A DNA stretch of 64,000 nucleotides, taken from NCBI RefSeq assembly GCF_003387615.1, contig NZ_QUNS01000004.1, positions 124,001 to 188,000 of the forward strand, in the 5' to 3' direction. Position numbers and translations under genes: made by a program. This DNA comes from Tenacibaculum gallaicum (GTDB lineage: Bacteria; Bacteroidota; Bacteroidia; Flavobacteriales; Flavobacteriaceae). Under the pieces are notes generated by a model. It ran no database searches, was not told where the DNA came from, and worked only from the letters and a program-made list of their open reading frames with translations. The first letter of the stretch is position 1. Every line of letters starts with the position of its first letter. This document shows positions 53,259-64,000 of the stretch, piece by piece.

Positions 53259-53966
53259 CTATGTCAGGGGTACACCATACTTTTCTTGACATATTTTAAA
53301 ATATTCTTCCAAGGTTATTTCATGAGGAGTGAATACATCATTTAAAACCCTCATATTCTGAATACAATCTAACCTAAATACCCGAAATTCATTTCTCAAT
53401 TGGCAATACGCTATTAACAACCAGTTTTCGTTGGTGCTATATAAAGCAAAAGGTTCTACTGTTCTCTTTGTAAAGTTGTTTTCAAGTGATAAATAATCTA
53501 ACTCTAGTAAATGAAAATTTGTAATTGCTGACTGAATTTGAATTAAGTAATTACTTGATTGTTCTTTTTCTGTATTTGCTCTAAAAACAATTCTCTGGGA
53601 AAGTAAATCTACCTTATCTTTTTGCGAATATCTTAAGACTGCTTTAATCTTAGTTATAGCTTCTCTGTAGTTTTCAACTAATGAAGTATCTTTGTTTTTC
53701 AAAATCAACTGCTCTGCTGTTATCAGTGCATTGGCTTCTTCTTCAGAAAACATGATTGGCGGCAACTGATATCCTTCCTGTAAAAAGTACCCTTTTCCTT
53801 CTTCAGTAACCACAGGAACTCCTGAACTTTCAAGCGTTCTAATATCTCTGTAAATTGTACGAACACTTACTTGAAACTTTTTTGCCAATTCAGTAGCCGT
53901 AACCAATCTTTTTGACTGCAGTAATGTTACAATTTGAGTTAACCTTGTTAACCTCGGTTTTTCCAT
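53259..53966 (-). CDS. WYL-domain transcriptional regulator (YafY type)
   Basis: A 235-residue regulator with an N-terminal HTH_11 winged helix (TELAKKFQVSVRTIYRDIRTLESSGVPV, about 22-50) and a WYL-like effector domain (ITNFHLLELDYLSLENNFTKRTVEPFALYSTNENWLLIAYCQ). It probably controls the adjacent GyrI-like gene. It follows the lysoplasmalogenase gene by 7 bases. Confidence 0.92.
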   Translation of the reverse strand: MEKPRLTRLTQIVTLLQSKRLVTATELAKKFQVSVRTIYRDIRTLESSGVPVVTEEGKGYFLQEGYQLPPIMFSEEEANALITAEQLILKNKDTSLVENYREAITKIKAVLRYSQKDKVDLLSQRIVFRANTEKEQSSNYLIQIQSAITNFHLLELDYLSLENNFTKRTVEPFALYSTNENWLLIAYCQLRNEFRVFRLDCIQNMRVLNDVFTPHEITLEEYFKICQEKYGVPLT

Positions 53967-53973
53967 TAGAAAT

Positions 53974-54630
53974 TTACTTTTCTTTAGCTATGACTGCCTT
54001 AACAATTAAATATTGAGAAACGACATACAATATAATTATAGCAATATTAAATAATGGTTTTGGCATATAAAAGTTATTTAGCGCTATAAGGCTATCAGAA
54101 GCGATAAACAATATAGCTCCTAACAACAACCAAGTATTTGCTGTTGTTTTTTGCTGACGATAATTTAGTAATGCAGCCGTACCAAAAATTGAAATAGCGA
54201 CTCCATATACAATTACAGGAAGTAACATATCTCCTAAATTATTATAAATTAAACCTAACAATCCAACAAATAACAATATAAAAGGAATGGATGATGTTAG
54301 TGTTTTTATCGCTGAATCTTTATACAAGAAATTGGTAGTTATTTTTATATAAACAACATGAGCAACCAAGAATGAGGCTAAACCAAACACAAAAAAATTT
54401 GTTTTATCTAATAGAAAAACATCTCCCCAAAATGAGAAAAACAACGCTGATAACAACCAAAAACTAGGCTTTTTTACCGATGCTAAATACACCACTGCTA
54501 GTGTTGTCATTAGTAGGGGTTTAAAAATCATTTCTACGGTTTTGTTTTGTACAATTACTGCATACACATCAGCAATAGCAACCAATAAAAATATAATGGA
54601 TGCTAAGGTTACTTTAGTTTGTTTGGTCAT
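53974..54630 (-). CDS. Lysoplasmalogenase / YhhN family membrane protein
   Basis: A 218-residue protein with about eight membrane helices. The conserved FWGDVFLLDK and LLGAILFIASDSLIALNNF carry the Asp residues of the YhhN/TMEM86 family, which cleaves the vinyl-ether bond of lysoplasmalogens in animals. Whether bacteria of this group have plasmalogens is uncertain, so the substrate is open. Confidence 0.88.
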   Translation of the reverse strand: MTKQTKVTLASIIFLLVAIADVYAVIVQNKTVEMIFKPLLMTTLAVVYLASVKKPSFWLLSALFFSFWGDVFLLDKTNFFVFGLASFLVAHVVYIKITTNFLYKDSAIKTLTSSIPFILLFVGLLGLIYNNLGDMLLPVIVYGVAISIFGTAALLNYRQQKTTANTWLLLGAILFIASDSLIALNNFYMPKPLFNIAIIILYVVSQYLIVKAVIAKEK

Positions 54631-54702
54631 ATTTTTCTTTTTTAATTTATAAAGATTACTTCACCACACTAGCAATGACACAATTCTCCCTACTGCTTAA
54701 AG

Positions 54703-57268
<2,566 letters not shown>

Positions 57269-57351
57269 TTAATCTTATTTTTTGACGCTAATTTAAGGAA
57301 AAGATTTATGAGTAGTATATGTAAAATATAGTGTCTATTAAAAATAAAAAA

Positions 57352-57375
57352 ACCGAGGCAATCCCTTACCTCGGT
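57352..57375 (-). terminator. Intrinsic terminator after the lipocalin-like gene
   Basis: ACCGAGG / CCTCGGT with a 10-base loop; on the minus strand T7 follows. Confidence 0.8.
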
Positions 57376-57403
57376 CGTTAAAAAACAAACTATGTATGAT
57401 AGT

Positions 57404-57766
57404 TTATTTTTTTAACCACATAGTATAGATGGTTTCTTTATTTCTTGCTGAAACTAGTAGTATTGTTTCGCTAATTTTTTCAATTTTTAAATTTTCTTCA
57501 AAACTTTTGTCATCAAACTCTAGCTCATTTGTGTCTGCAATTAACTTCCAAGTGCCACTATCTTCTTTATTGCTCATCATTATCTGATACCTTCCATCAG
57601 GACTCAATTCTAGCCAGTTTTTATCATCTGAAAACTCAAATTTTTCATTTCCAATCTTCATTGAATCTACAAACCATTTACCAGAAACTAGTGTTTTTAA
57701 TTCTTGGGAATAACTTAGTGAAGTAGCACCAAGTATTAGAAATAGTAATACAATTACTTTTTTCAT
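57404..57766 (-). CDS. Lipocalin-like small secreted protein
   Basis: A 120-residue protein with signal peptide (MKKVIVLLFLILGATSLSYSQ). The motif VSGKWFVDSMKIG and a run of beta-strands (YQIMMSNKEDSGTWKLI, KETIYTMWLKK) fit Bacteroidota lipocalin-like proteins. The ligand is unknown. It has its own -7 box and terminator. Confidence 0.7.
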   Translation of the reverse strand: MKKVIVLLFLILGATSLSYSQELKTLVSGKWFVDSMKIGNEKFEFSDDKNWLELSPDGRYQIMMSNKEDSGTWKLIADTNELEFDDKSFEENLKIEKISETILLVSARNKETIYTMWLKK

Positions 57767-57798
57767 TGAGGGGAAATTTTTAAGGGGTTACTCTTCCT

Positions 57799-57806
57799 CA
57801 AATATA
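57799..57806 (-). promoter_or_regulatory. -7 promoter element for the lipocalin-like gene
   Basis: TATATTTG on the minus strand, perfect match, 32 bases before the ATG at 57766. Confidence 0.6.
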
Positions 57807-57814
57807 CTAAAAAA

Positions 57815-57838
57815 GCCGAAGCAAATCAATGCTTCGGC
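57815..57838 (-). terminator. Intrinsic terminator after gap
   Basis: GCCGAAGC / GCTTCGGC with an 8-base loop and minus-strand T6, 24 bases after the gap stop. Confidence 0.85.
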
Positions 57839-57862
57839 CATTTTATCTGTTTTTAACCTATT

Positions 57863-59305
57863 TTAATAATAAGTATAACGACGTACTTTAGCAATATGTT
57901 TTGCTAAACGCATTACTTGATGTGAGTAACCGTACTCATTATCATACCATACGTAAATCACAATGGTATCTCCATCTGCAATTGTAGCCTTACTATCAAA
58001 AATAGACGGTGCTGTTGTTCCTACAATATCAGAAGACACTAATTCATTACTTAATGAATATTGAATTTGCTCTACTAAATCTCCTTCTAACGCATATTGC
58101 TTCATGATAGCATTTACAGATTCAACTGTCGCTGGAGTTTTTAATTGTAAGTTTAAGATAGCTAAAGATCCGTTTGGTACTGGTACACGAATAGCGCTTG
58201 ATGTTAATTTACCTGCTAACGCTGGTAATGCCTTTGCTACTGCCTTTCCTGCTCCAGTTTCAGTAATTACCATGTTTAAAGCTGCAGCTCTACCTCTACG
58301 GTATTTTTTATGCATGTTATCAACCAAGTTTTGGTCGTTTGTATATGCATGAATTGTTTCTAAGTGTCCTTTTTTAATCCCGAAATTATCCTCTAACACA
58401 CTTAATACTGGTGTAATAGCATTCGTAGTACATGAAGCTGCTGAGAAAACATCAACATTATCAGGATTGTTTTCTCCATGGTTTACTCCATGTACAATGT
58501 TAGGTACACCTGCTCCTGGAGCTGTTAACAACACTTTACTTGCTCCTTTTCCTTTTAAATGACGGTTTAATGCTTCTTCGTCTCTAAAAGCACCAGTGTT
58601 ATCTATAATTAACGCATCGTTAATTCCGTATTGTGTATAGTCAATATCTTCAGGTTGTGCTGCAGAAATCATATATACAGTTGTACCATTAATGATTAAT
58701 GCATTGTTATCAGCATCTACTTGAACTGTTCCTAAGAAATCTCCATGAACTGAATCTACACTTAATAAAGAAGCTCTTTTTTCTAGTACTGTTTGATCTA
58801 TTTTACCACGAGTAACTACCGCTCTTAATCGTAATTGAGAACCTTTACCCATTTTACTACTCAACTCACGAGCTAATAAACGCCCAATACGTCCAAAACC
58901 GTACAAGACTACATCCTTTGGTTGAATATTTTCTGCTTCAGTTGCATCTTTTAATTGCTCTTTTACAAAAACTACTTTATCTGCTGATGCATCATCTTGT
59001 AAGTGAAATTCATACGCTAACTTACCAATATCTAATTTTGATGGTGGTAAATCGATTGATTGAATTGCTTTAGCTATTTCTAAAGCATCTTCTATTGTTA
59101 TTGGCTTTGCTACAAACTCTTTAGCATAATCAATTAAGTTTAAAACCTCACTAGCTCTTTTATCTACTAATGGATTTCTAAATAATACTAACTCGATAGA
59201 TTTATCGTACCATAAATCGTTAACGATGTTAATAAACTCAACCGTAGCTCTTCGAACTTGCGCTTGATTTACTACTTCTTTTTCGTAATTTGTTATTGTT
59301 GACAT
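57863..59305 (-). CDS. gap: Glyceraldehyde-3-phosphate dehydrogenase, long form
   Basis: A 480-residue GAPDH. Residues 1 to about 125 are an N-terminal helical extension of unknown role (KEVVNQAQVRRATVEFINIV...). From about 126 the normal enzyme begins (VVLYGFGRIGRLLARELSSK), with catalytic Cys in SAASCTTNAITPV and WYDNEYGYSHQVMRL at the end. This longer type is found in many Flavobacteriia. It makes 1,3-bisphosphoglycerate or runs the reverse reaction. A -7 box is at 59339-59346. Confidence 0.95.
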   Translation of the reverse strand: MSTITNYEKEVVNQAQVRRATVEFINIVNDLWYDKSIELVLFRNPLVDKRASEVLNLIDYAKEFVAKPITIEDALEIAKAIQSIDLPPSKLDIGKLAYEFHLQDDASADKVVFVKEQLKDATEAENIQPKDVVLYGFGRIGRLLARELSSKMGKGSQLRLRAVVTRGKIDQTVLEKRASLLSVDSVHGDFLGTVQVDADNNALIINGTTVYMISAAQPEDIDYTQYGINDALIIDNTGAFRDEEALNRHLKGKGASKVLLTAPGAGVPNIVHGVNHGENNPDNVDVFSAASCTTNAITPVLSVLEDNFGIKKGHLETIHAYTNDQNLVDNMHKKYRRGRAAALNMVITETGAGKAVAKALPALAGKLTSSAIRVPVPNGSLAILNLQLKTPATVESVNAIMKQYALEGDLVEQIQYSLSNELVSSDIVGTTAPSIFDSKATIADGDTIVIYVWYDNEYGYSHQVMRLAKHIAKVRRYTYY

Positions 59306-59338
59306 AGTTGTGTGTTAACTAAAATTAAAAAATTTGTG

Positions 59339-59346
59339 CAAAAATA
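59339..59346 (-). promoter_or_regulatory. -7 promoter element for gap
   Basis: TATTTTTG on the minus strand, perfect match, 33 bases before the ATG. Confidence 0.6.
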
Positions 59347-59383
59347 GGTATTTCTTCTTTATTTTTTATTGGTTTTATAAAAG

Positions 59384-59420
59384 AAAAAGCCTTGTTAAAA
59401 CGATTTTAACAAGGCTTTTT
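59384..59420 (-). terminator. Intrinsic terminator after the Do-type protease gene
   Basis: A 17-bp perfect stem, AAAAAGCCTTGTTAAAA / TTTTAACAAGGCTTTTT, with a 3-base loop and T-rich minus-strand sequence. Confidence 0.9.
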
Positions 59421-59468
59421 CTTTAAAGTATATTATTTATTCTTCTATAAACTTTTTAATACTAGGTA

Positions 59469-60857
59469 TTAATACCTAAACCTTTCAATTTGACCCGATG
59501 GACTAATCATTTCTAATAAAAGCCTTTTACCACTACCATATGAACGATCTAACATACTAACAGCTTCTTTTGCATTACTTACTTTCTTTCCGTTAATTTT
59601 AGTCAAAATATATCCTTTCCCTACCTCAAACTGTTTGAATGCCATATTCTGAGTACTCTTTATCTTTGCTCCTCCATCTAATTTAAACTTTTTTCTATCT
59701 TCTTTTGTAAGGTCTTCAAACTCGGTTTCTAAAACTCTACTTACAGGCAACTTTATAAGTTTAGTTAACTTAACTACTTTAGTTAATTCTTCACCATCTC
59801 TATTAATTGTTACATTTACATATTCTCCAGGTCTTTTTGCTGTTAACTGTCCTTTTAAATCTGAAAACTTAGAAATCTTCACATTGTTTACATTCGTAAT
59901 AACATCTCCTTCTTTTAACCCAGCTTTTTTAGCACCTCCTTCTTCTAAAACTGCTCCTATTCTTACTCCTTCAATGTCTTTTGTTTCTGGATCTATACTA
60001 ATTCCTAAAACAGCTTCTTGTACTGCTCCAAACTCTAACAAATCATCTACTATTTTTTTAGCAATGTTTGAAGGTACTGCAAACGAATACCCAATAAAAG
60101 AACCAGTTCTTGATGAAATAGCTGTATTAATTCCTATTAACTCTCCTCGCGTGTTTACCAAAGCTCCACCACTATTTCCAGGGTTCACTGCAGCATCTGT
60201 CTGAATAAATGAATCTATATTAGTATTTCCATCTAAGTCACGTCCTTTTGCACTTACAATACCTGCAGTGACAGTAGATGTTAAATTGTATGGGTTTCCT
60301 ACTGCCAGCACCCATTCTCCTACTTTTATATTATCAGAGTTTCCAAAAGGCAAATTTGGCAAATCAAAATCAGCCTCTACTTTTAACAATGCGATATCGT
60401 TACTTTTATCTGCTCCAATTAAAGTAGCTTTTAATTTCTTTTGATTATTCAACGTAATTTCAATATCATTTGCCCCGTCTATTACATGATTATTTGTTAC
60501 AATATATCCATCAGGAGAAATAATAACACCGCTACCTGTTCCTACTTGCTCAAATTTTCTTGTACCGCTACCTCTACCATAAAACAGCTCCGCTAACGGG
60601 TTTTGCTGTGTTCTTATCGATGTATTTTTAACGTGTACAACTGCATGTACTGTTTTATCAGCTGCCTCTGTAAAGTCCGTTGGCGTTGATGTTGAGTTTA
60701 TTACTGTTGGCGTATAACTTGCCTTTACTGTTTGCAGTGTTGGTTCTACTGCTTTCTCTACAAAAACTTGCGGTTCTTCTATTATTGTCTTATATCCTGC
60801 AAGTGCTATTGCGCCTCCTAATATCGCAATTCCTAAAGTTCCAATAATTTTCTTCAT
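59469..60857 (-). CDS. Do-family periplasmic serine protease (HtrA/DegP-like)
   Basis: A 462-residue protease with an N-terminal membrane/signal segment (IIGTLGIAILGGAIALAGY). The trypsin-like domain has His in VTNNHVID, Asp in SNDIALLKV and Ser in NPGNSGGAL. Two PDZ regions follow: the first is about 280-375 (GAKKAGLKEGDVITNVNN) and the second is shorter. It degrades or refolds misfolded envelope proteins. A perfect -7 box lies at 60880-60887. Confidence 0.95.
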   Translation of the reverse strand: MKKIIGTLGIAILGGAIALAGYKTIIEEPQVFVEKAVEPTLQTVKASYTPTVINSTSTPTDFTEAADKTVHAVVHVKNTSIRTQQNPLAELFYGRGSGTRKFEQVGTGSGVIISPDGYIVTNNHVIDGANDIEITLNNQKKLKATLIGADKSNDIALLKVEADFDLPNLPFGNSDNIKVGEWVLAVGNPYNLTSTVTAGIVSAKGRDLDGNTNIDSFIQTDAAVNPGNSGGALVNTRGELIGINTAISSRTGSFIGYSFAVPSNIAKKIVDDLLEFGAVQEAVLGISIDPETKDIEGVRIGAVLEEGGAKKAGLKEGDVITNVNNVKISKFSDLKGQLTAKRPGEYVNVTINRDGEELTKVVKLTKLIKLPVSRVLETEFEDLTKEDRKKFKLDGGAKIKSTQNMAFKQFEVGKGYILTKINGKKVSNAKEAVSMLDRSYGSGKRLLLEMISPSGQIERFRY

Positions 60858-60879
60858 ATGCTTACAAAATTTTATACTT

Positions 60880-60887
60880 CAAATATA
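60880..60887 (-). promoter_or_regulatory. -7 promoter element for the Do-type protease gene
   Basis: TATATTTG on the minus strand, 22 bases before the ATG at 60857. Confidence 0.6.
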
Positions 60888-60976
60888 CTATTTTAACATT
60901 TCAAGCAAATATGTTTAACTTCTATTTAACTGATTTTAACCGCTATTTAACAATCTTCTTTCCTTGATAAAATATG

Positions 60977-60984
60977 TATCTTTG
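60977..60984 (+). promoter_or_regulatory. -7 promoter element for dapF
   Basis: TATCTTTG, perfect match. It lies after the first in-frame ATG (60964) and 9 bases before the ATG at 60994, deciding the start. Confidence 0.6.
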
Positions 60985-60993
60985 TCCATTAAT

Positions 60994-61770
60994 ATGGATT
61001 TAGAATTTCACAAATATCAAGGAACAGGCAACGATTTTATCATGATTGATAATCGTTCAAAAACCTTTCCAAAAAACAAAACTGACATAATTGCAAAATT
61101 ATGTGATAGACACTTTGGTATTGGGGCTGATGGTCTTATTTTACTTGAAGAAGACGCTACTACCGATTTTAAAATGGTGTATTACAACTCAGACGGAAAC
61201 GAAAGTACGATGTGTGGTAATGGTGGACGTTGCATAGTAGCCTTTGCGCATAAACTTGAGCTTTTCGAAATCGAAACCACCTTTATTGCTATTGACGGAT
61301 TACATCATGCTTCTATTTCTAACAATCTTGTTTCTTTACAAATGATTGATGTTAATAAGGTGAAAATTTATGATGAGTACGTTTTTACTGATACGGGATC
61401 ACCTCATCATGTACAACTAGTGAGTAACCTTACTGATTATGATGTGTTTTCAAACGGAAAGAAAATTCGAAACAAGATTTATGGTACCGAAGGTAGCAAT
61501 GTTAATTTTGTAGAACAAATCACAAACAACACCTTTAAAGTACGTACTTACGAACGTGGTGTTGAAGATGAGACGTTAGCTTGTGGTACAGGAGTTACTG
61601 CTGTTGCCATAGCTATGCATGCAACTAAAAAAACAGACAGTTCGTCTATAACTTTACCTGTTGAAGGTGGAGAGTTAGAAGTTTCTTTTGAAGAACAAAA
61701 CGGAACCTATTCTAATATATTTCTAAAAGGACCTGCTACATTTGTATTTGAAGGTAAAATAAACATTTAG
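60994..61770 (+). CDS. dapF: Diaminopimelate epimerase
   Basis: A 258-residue enzyme from the ATG at 60994 that converts LL- to meso-diaminopimelate for lysine and peptidoglycan. FHKYQGTGNDFIMID opens the protein. The two catalytic Cys are in MCGNGGRC and LACGTGVTA. The stop overlaps the following GTG start by one base (TAGTG). With GNAT and mltG it forms a small operon. Confidence 0.96.
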   Translation: MDLEFHKYQGTGNDFIMIDNRSKTFPKNKTDIIAKLCDRHFGIGADGLILLEEDATTDFKMVYYNSDGNESTMCGNGGRCIVAFAHKLELFEIETTFIAIDGLHHASISNNLVSLQMIDVNKVKIYDEYVFTDTGSPHHVQLVSNLTDYDVFSNGKKIRNKIYGTEGSNVNFVEQITNNTFKVRTYERGVEDETLACGTGVTAVAIAMHATKKTDSSSITLPVEGGELEVSFEEQNGTYSNIFLKGPATFVFEGKINI

Positions 61771-62294
61771 TGCATACGTTAACTGGAACATATATTAAGT
61801 TAAGAGCTTTAGAACCTGAAGATTTAGAATTTTTATTTCAAATTGAAAACAATGAATCTTTTTGGGAAGTGAGTCATACACAAGCCCCATTTTCTAAATT
61901 TTTATTAAAACAATATTTAGAAAATGCGCATTTAGATATTTTTGAAGCAAAACAATTACGTTTAATTATTGAAGAAAAAGCTACAAATGAATCTATTGGT
62001 ATGATAGATTTGTTCAATTTTAACCCGCAACATAAAAGAGCTGGCATCGGAATTTTAATCCACCCTGATTTTCAACAGAAAGGATTTGCTTCAGAAGCGC
62101 TTCAATTATTAATTAAATATTGTTTTACGCATTTGCATTTACATCAATTATATGCAAACATTACTGATGACAACATCAACAGTTTACACCTTTTTGAAAA
62201 ACAAAACTTTAAACAAATTGGGGTTAAGAAAGATTGGATATTTCATAACGGAACATATAAAAACGAACTATTATTTCAATTAATCAATGAATAA
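61770..62294 (+). CDS. GNAT-family acetyltransferase (RimJ/RimL-like)
   Basis: A 174-residue acetyltransferase starting with GTG coupled to dapF. YIKLRALEPEDLEFLFQIEN is the typical opening, and IHPDFQQKGFASEALQLLIKY is the acetyl-CoA-binding loop. It probably acetylates an amine such as a ribosomal N-terminus or amino sugar; the target is not evident. It overlaps mltG by 8 bases. Confidence 0.9.
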   Translation: MHTLTGTYIKLRALEPEDLEFLFQIENNESFWEVSHTQAPFSKFLLKQYLENAHLDIFEAKQLRLIIEEKATNESIGMIDLFNFNPQHKRAGIGILIHPDFQQKGFASEALQLLIKYCFTHLHLHQLYANITDDNINSLHLFEKQNFKQIGVKKDWIFHNGTYKNELLFQLINE

Positions 62295-63315
62295 GAAAAT
62301 TATTTTAGGAAGTATTACTGCCATTTTTTTAATTGGTGGAATTATTGGTTTTAACTACTATCAAAAAATATTTGGTAAAGCTGTTACTAAAAACGGTGCT
62401 ATATATATAGGTTCTAATGCTTCTTTTGTAGACGTAAAAAAACAACTTTCTGAATTTGTTAAACATCCTGAAAATTTTGTTTGGGTTGCAGAAAAGAAAA
62501 AATTCACAAAACCTAAAGGTGGAAAATACCTATTAAAAAAAGGTATGAACATGAATGATGTTGTAAACCTTTTAAGAAGTGGAAATCAAACACCAATTAC
62601 TTTATCTTTCAACAATCAAGACACCTTAGAAAAATTAGCAGGAAGGATTGCTGAACAAATCGAAGCAGATTCTATTACTCTTTTACAAGCTATGAAAGAT
62701 CCTTCTTTTTTAGCAACTAATAATCTTACTGAAAAATCAGCTTTAGGAATATACATCCCGAATAGTTATGAGTTCTACTGGAATACTTCTCCAGAAAAAT
62801 TCCGTGACAAAATGTTACATGAATACAATCGTTTTTGGACTTCTGCAAGATTAGAAAAGGCTAAAAAACTAAATCTTTCAAAAGAAGAAGTAATTACTCT
62901 AGCTTCTATCGTTCAAAAAGAAACAGCTAAAAAAGTAGAACGTCCTATTGTTGCAGGTTTATACCTTAATAGATTAAAAGGTAATTGGCCTTTACAAGCT
63001 GACCCTACAGTTATATACGCTATTAAAGAAGTTAAAGGACAAGATTTTGTTGTAAAAAGAGTTTTAAACAAAGATTTAGTAATAAACTCTCCTTATAATA
63101 CTTATAAAAACACAGGACTCCCTCCTACTTTGATTGCAATGCCTGATATTTCCTCTATTGATGCTGTTTTAAACCATCAAAAACACAATTATTACTACAT
63201 GTGTGCAAGTGTTGATAAAATTGGTTTTCATGAATTTGCTAACTCTTTAGCACAGCATAATCGAAATGCAGTGAAATATCAACAATGGATGAATCAACAA
63301 GGAATTAAAAGATAA
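62287..63315 (+). CDS. mltG: Endolytic murein transglycosylase MltG
   Basis: A 342-residue inner-membrane enzyme with one N-terminal helix (IILGSITAIFLIGGIIGFNYY). The YceG/MltG domain has the catalytic Glu in SIVQKETAKKVERPIVAG, then LYLNRLKGNWPLQADPTVIYA and SPYNTYKNTGLPPTLI. It cuts nascent peptidoglycan strands. It is last in the dapF operon, so cell-wall precursor synthesis and trimming share a transcript. Confidence 0.95.
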   Translation: MNKKIILGSITAIFLIGGIIGFNYYQKIFGKAVTKNGAIYIGSNASFVDVKKQLSEFVKHPENFVWVAEKKKFTKPKGGKYLLKKGMNMNDVVNLLRSGNQTPITLSFNNQDTLEKLAGRIAEQIEADSITLLQAMKDPSFLATNNLTEKSALGIYIPNSYEFYWNTSPEKFRDKMLHEYNRFWTSARLEKAKKLNLSKEEVITLASIVQKETAKKVERPIVAGLYLNRLKGNWPLQADPTVIYAIKEVKGQDFVVKRVLNKDLVINSPYNTYKNTGLPPTLIAMPDISSIDAVLNHQKHNYYYMCASVDKIGFHEFANSLAQHNRNAVKYQQWMNQQGIKR

Positions 63316-63321
63316 TCTCTT

Positions 63322-63840
63322 TTATTCTTCATAAAAGTGTTTATAGGGTTTACCCGATATTATTTTTAGAACATCTTCTTCTAAAGATTCTACAGGAAAT
63401 TCTACAAATCTACCTAACTCTTTATTTTTTTTATAAAAAATAAAAGTAGGTACCCTGAAAATATCATAACCTTTTTCTATACCTTTTGCTTTTTTCTTGT
63501 GATTTACTGCTATTATTTCTATATTTTCCTCTGAAAAACTCGCTTGTTTTAACATTTTCAAAAATAAAGGGATTTCACGTTTACTATCTCCGCACCACAA
63601 CCCTATAAATGCTTTTATTTTTACATCCTTGAGGTTTTTTTCAAATATTGAAATTAAAGTGTCTTCTATTTCATATGCTTCATAACGAGATTTAAACCAG
63701 GTGTCATTATTTTTTTCTAACAAATCATCTTGGGTAATTACCCCCGTGAATTCCCCACCTTCTTCTATTTTAACAGCCCTTTTATTAGAAGAGCAAGAGA
63801 AAAACAGAGAGAATAAGATTATATATATTTTTCTTCTCAT
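63322..63840 (-). CDS. Thioredoxin-fold lipoprotein lacking a CxxC site
   Basis: A 172-residue lipoprotein (lipobox LFFSCSS, Cys16). KAFIGLWCGDSKREIPLFLKML occupies the thioredoxin active-site position, but only one Cys is there (WCGDS), and VPTFIFYKKNKELGRFVE carries the cis-Pro. It therefore cannot do normal dithiol exchange. Such proteins occur in Bacteroidota, function unknown. It lies 6 bases upstream of the receptor fragment's stop, on the same strand. Confidence 0.82.
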   Translation of the reverse strand: MRRKIYIILFSLFFSCSSNKRAVKIEEGGEFTGVITQDDLLEKNNDTWFKSRYEAYEIEDTLISIFEKNLKDVKIKAFIGLWCGDSKREIPLFLKMLKQASFSEENIEIIAVNHKKKAKGIEKGYDIFRVPTFIFYKKNKELGRFVEFPVESLEEDVLKIISGKPYKHFYEE

Positions 63841-63846
63841 TTTATA

Positions 63847-64000
63847 CTAAATTTTGTAAACAATTTTAAATACTATGGTTCTTGGAAAAACCAACTCTGT
63901 ACGCTCACTGAATAATATATCTGAAAGACTCGAGGTTACACGTTCTTTATTATCTAACAAGTTATTTGCTTTTATTTCAAAACCCCAAGGACTATCTTCT
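63847..64000 (-). CDS. TonB-dependent receptor / outer-membrane barrel, C-terminal fragment
   Basis: The last 50 codons of a gene entering from beyond the window; stop TAG is at 63849-63847. The peptide contains SPWGFEIKANNLLDNKERV and ends FPRTIVFKIVYKI, the penultimate and last strands of TonB-dependent receptors or outer-membrane beta-barrel proteins with a terminal hydrophobic strand. It is followed by the thioredoxin-fold lipoprotein. The exact family cannot be fixed from this piece. Confidence 0.7.
   Translation of the reverse strand, partial: EDSPWGFEIKANNLLDNKERVTSSLSDILFSERTELVFPRTIVFKIVYKI

Noticed and set aside
60964-60993. Upstream 10-codon extension of dapF
   Set aside because: The -7 box TATCTTTG lies within it, and the family begins at MDLEFHKYQGTGND.

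Overview
The window reads as a chromosomal segment of a low-GC marine-type member of the Bacteroidota, most likely family Flavobacteriaceae (a Tenacibaculum/Polaribacter-like genome is my guess from gene content, not something proven here). The reasons are: many Bacteroidota-restricted families (DUF4834, DUF4835/PorD-like, DUF4159, 2TM-domain proteins, a 480-residue GAPDH with an N-terminal extension, a CarboxypepD_reg-type TonB receptor); repeated matches to the Bacteroidota -7 promoter element TAnnTTTG in front of genes; weak or absent Shine-Dalgarno sequences; and AT-rich DNA throughout. No rRNA, tRNA, insertion sequence or CRISPR array was found.

1-7 kb, accessory. A minus-strand gene set starts with a 35-codon gene (5905-6012) encoding a tiny peptide with a Cys/His-rich C-terminus (HCSNCGHC). 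An intrinsic terminator follows, then a 160-residue protein with a WH...HH motif, a 304-residue cytoplasmic protein with a PqqD-like C-terminus, a TonB-dependent receptor, a DUF4374-like surface lipoprotein, an ABC ATPase, and an ABC permease running off the window. I read this as a candidate ribosomally made, modified peptide (RiPP) system, possibly a metallophore, without any recognisable standard RiPP enzyme. Upstream sits a small membrane-anchored protein with an HxC..C motif and a PPP tail, of the type found beside metal genes in Bacteroidota.

7-12.3 kb. A large superfamily-1 helicase-like ATPase is followed by a three-unit, 42-bp-period array of GTGTACA/TGTACAC inverted repeats, then a membrane-anchored TPR-AraC regulator.

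12.3-29.8 kb, mostly housekeeping and envelope genes: YfhO-like membrane protein, DUF4834, an outer-membrane protein with a Lys/Glu-rich tail, a GNAT protein, rsmE, a 7TM-type AraC regulator, an intergenic stretch with two structured RNA candidates, DUF4159, bile-acid symporter-like, PlsC, a GH3/beta-lactamase fusion, an exonuclease, PPK2, and a small flavodoxin-fold/monooxygenase/AraC group.

29.8-35.4 kb, signalling. A histidine kinase fused to a 2TM domain, four stand-alone 2TM proteins and a LytTR response regulator form one operon. Just upstream is a DUF2141 gene broken by a single nonsense codon. Next come an ECF sigma factor, its likely membrane partner and a small beta-barrel protein.

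35.4-64 kb, mainly core genes: threonine aldolase, prfB, ArsC-like, an M16 peptidase, glycosyltransferase, DUF3050, fabI, recN, PorD-like, coaBC, omega subunit, bamD, a double-glycine-leader six-cysteine peptide, ferritin, dapA, a phytase-esterase-like lipoprotein, DoxX, regulators, lysoplasmalogenase, ligA, DinB, gap, a Do-type protease, dapF, GNAT, mltG, a thioredoxin-like lipoprotein and the end of another TonB receptor.
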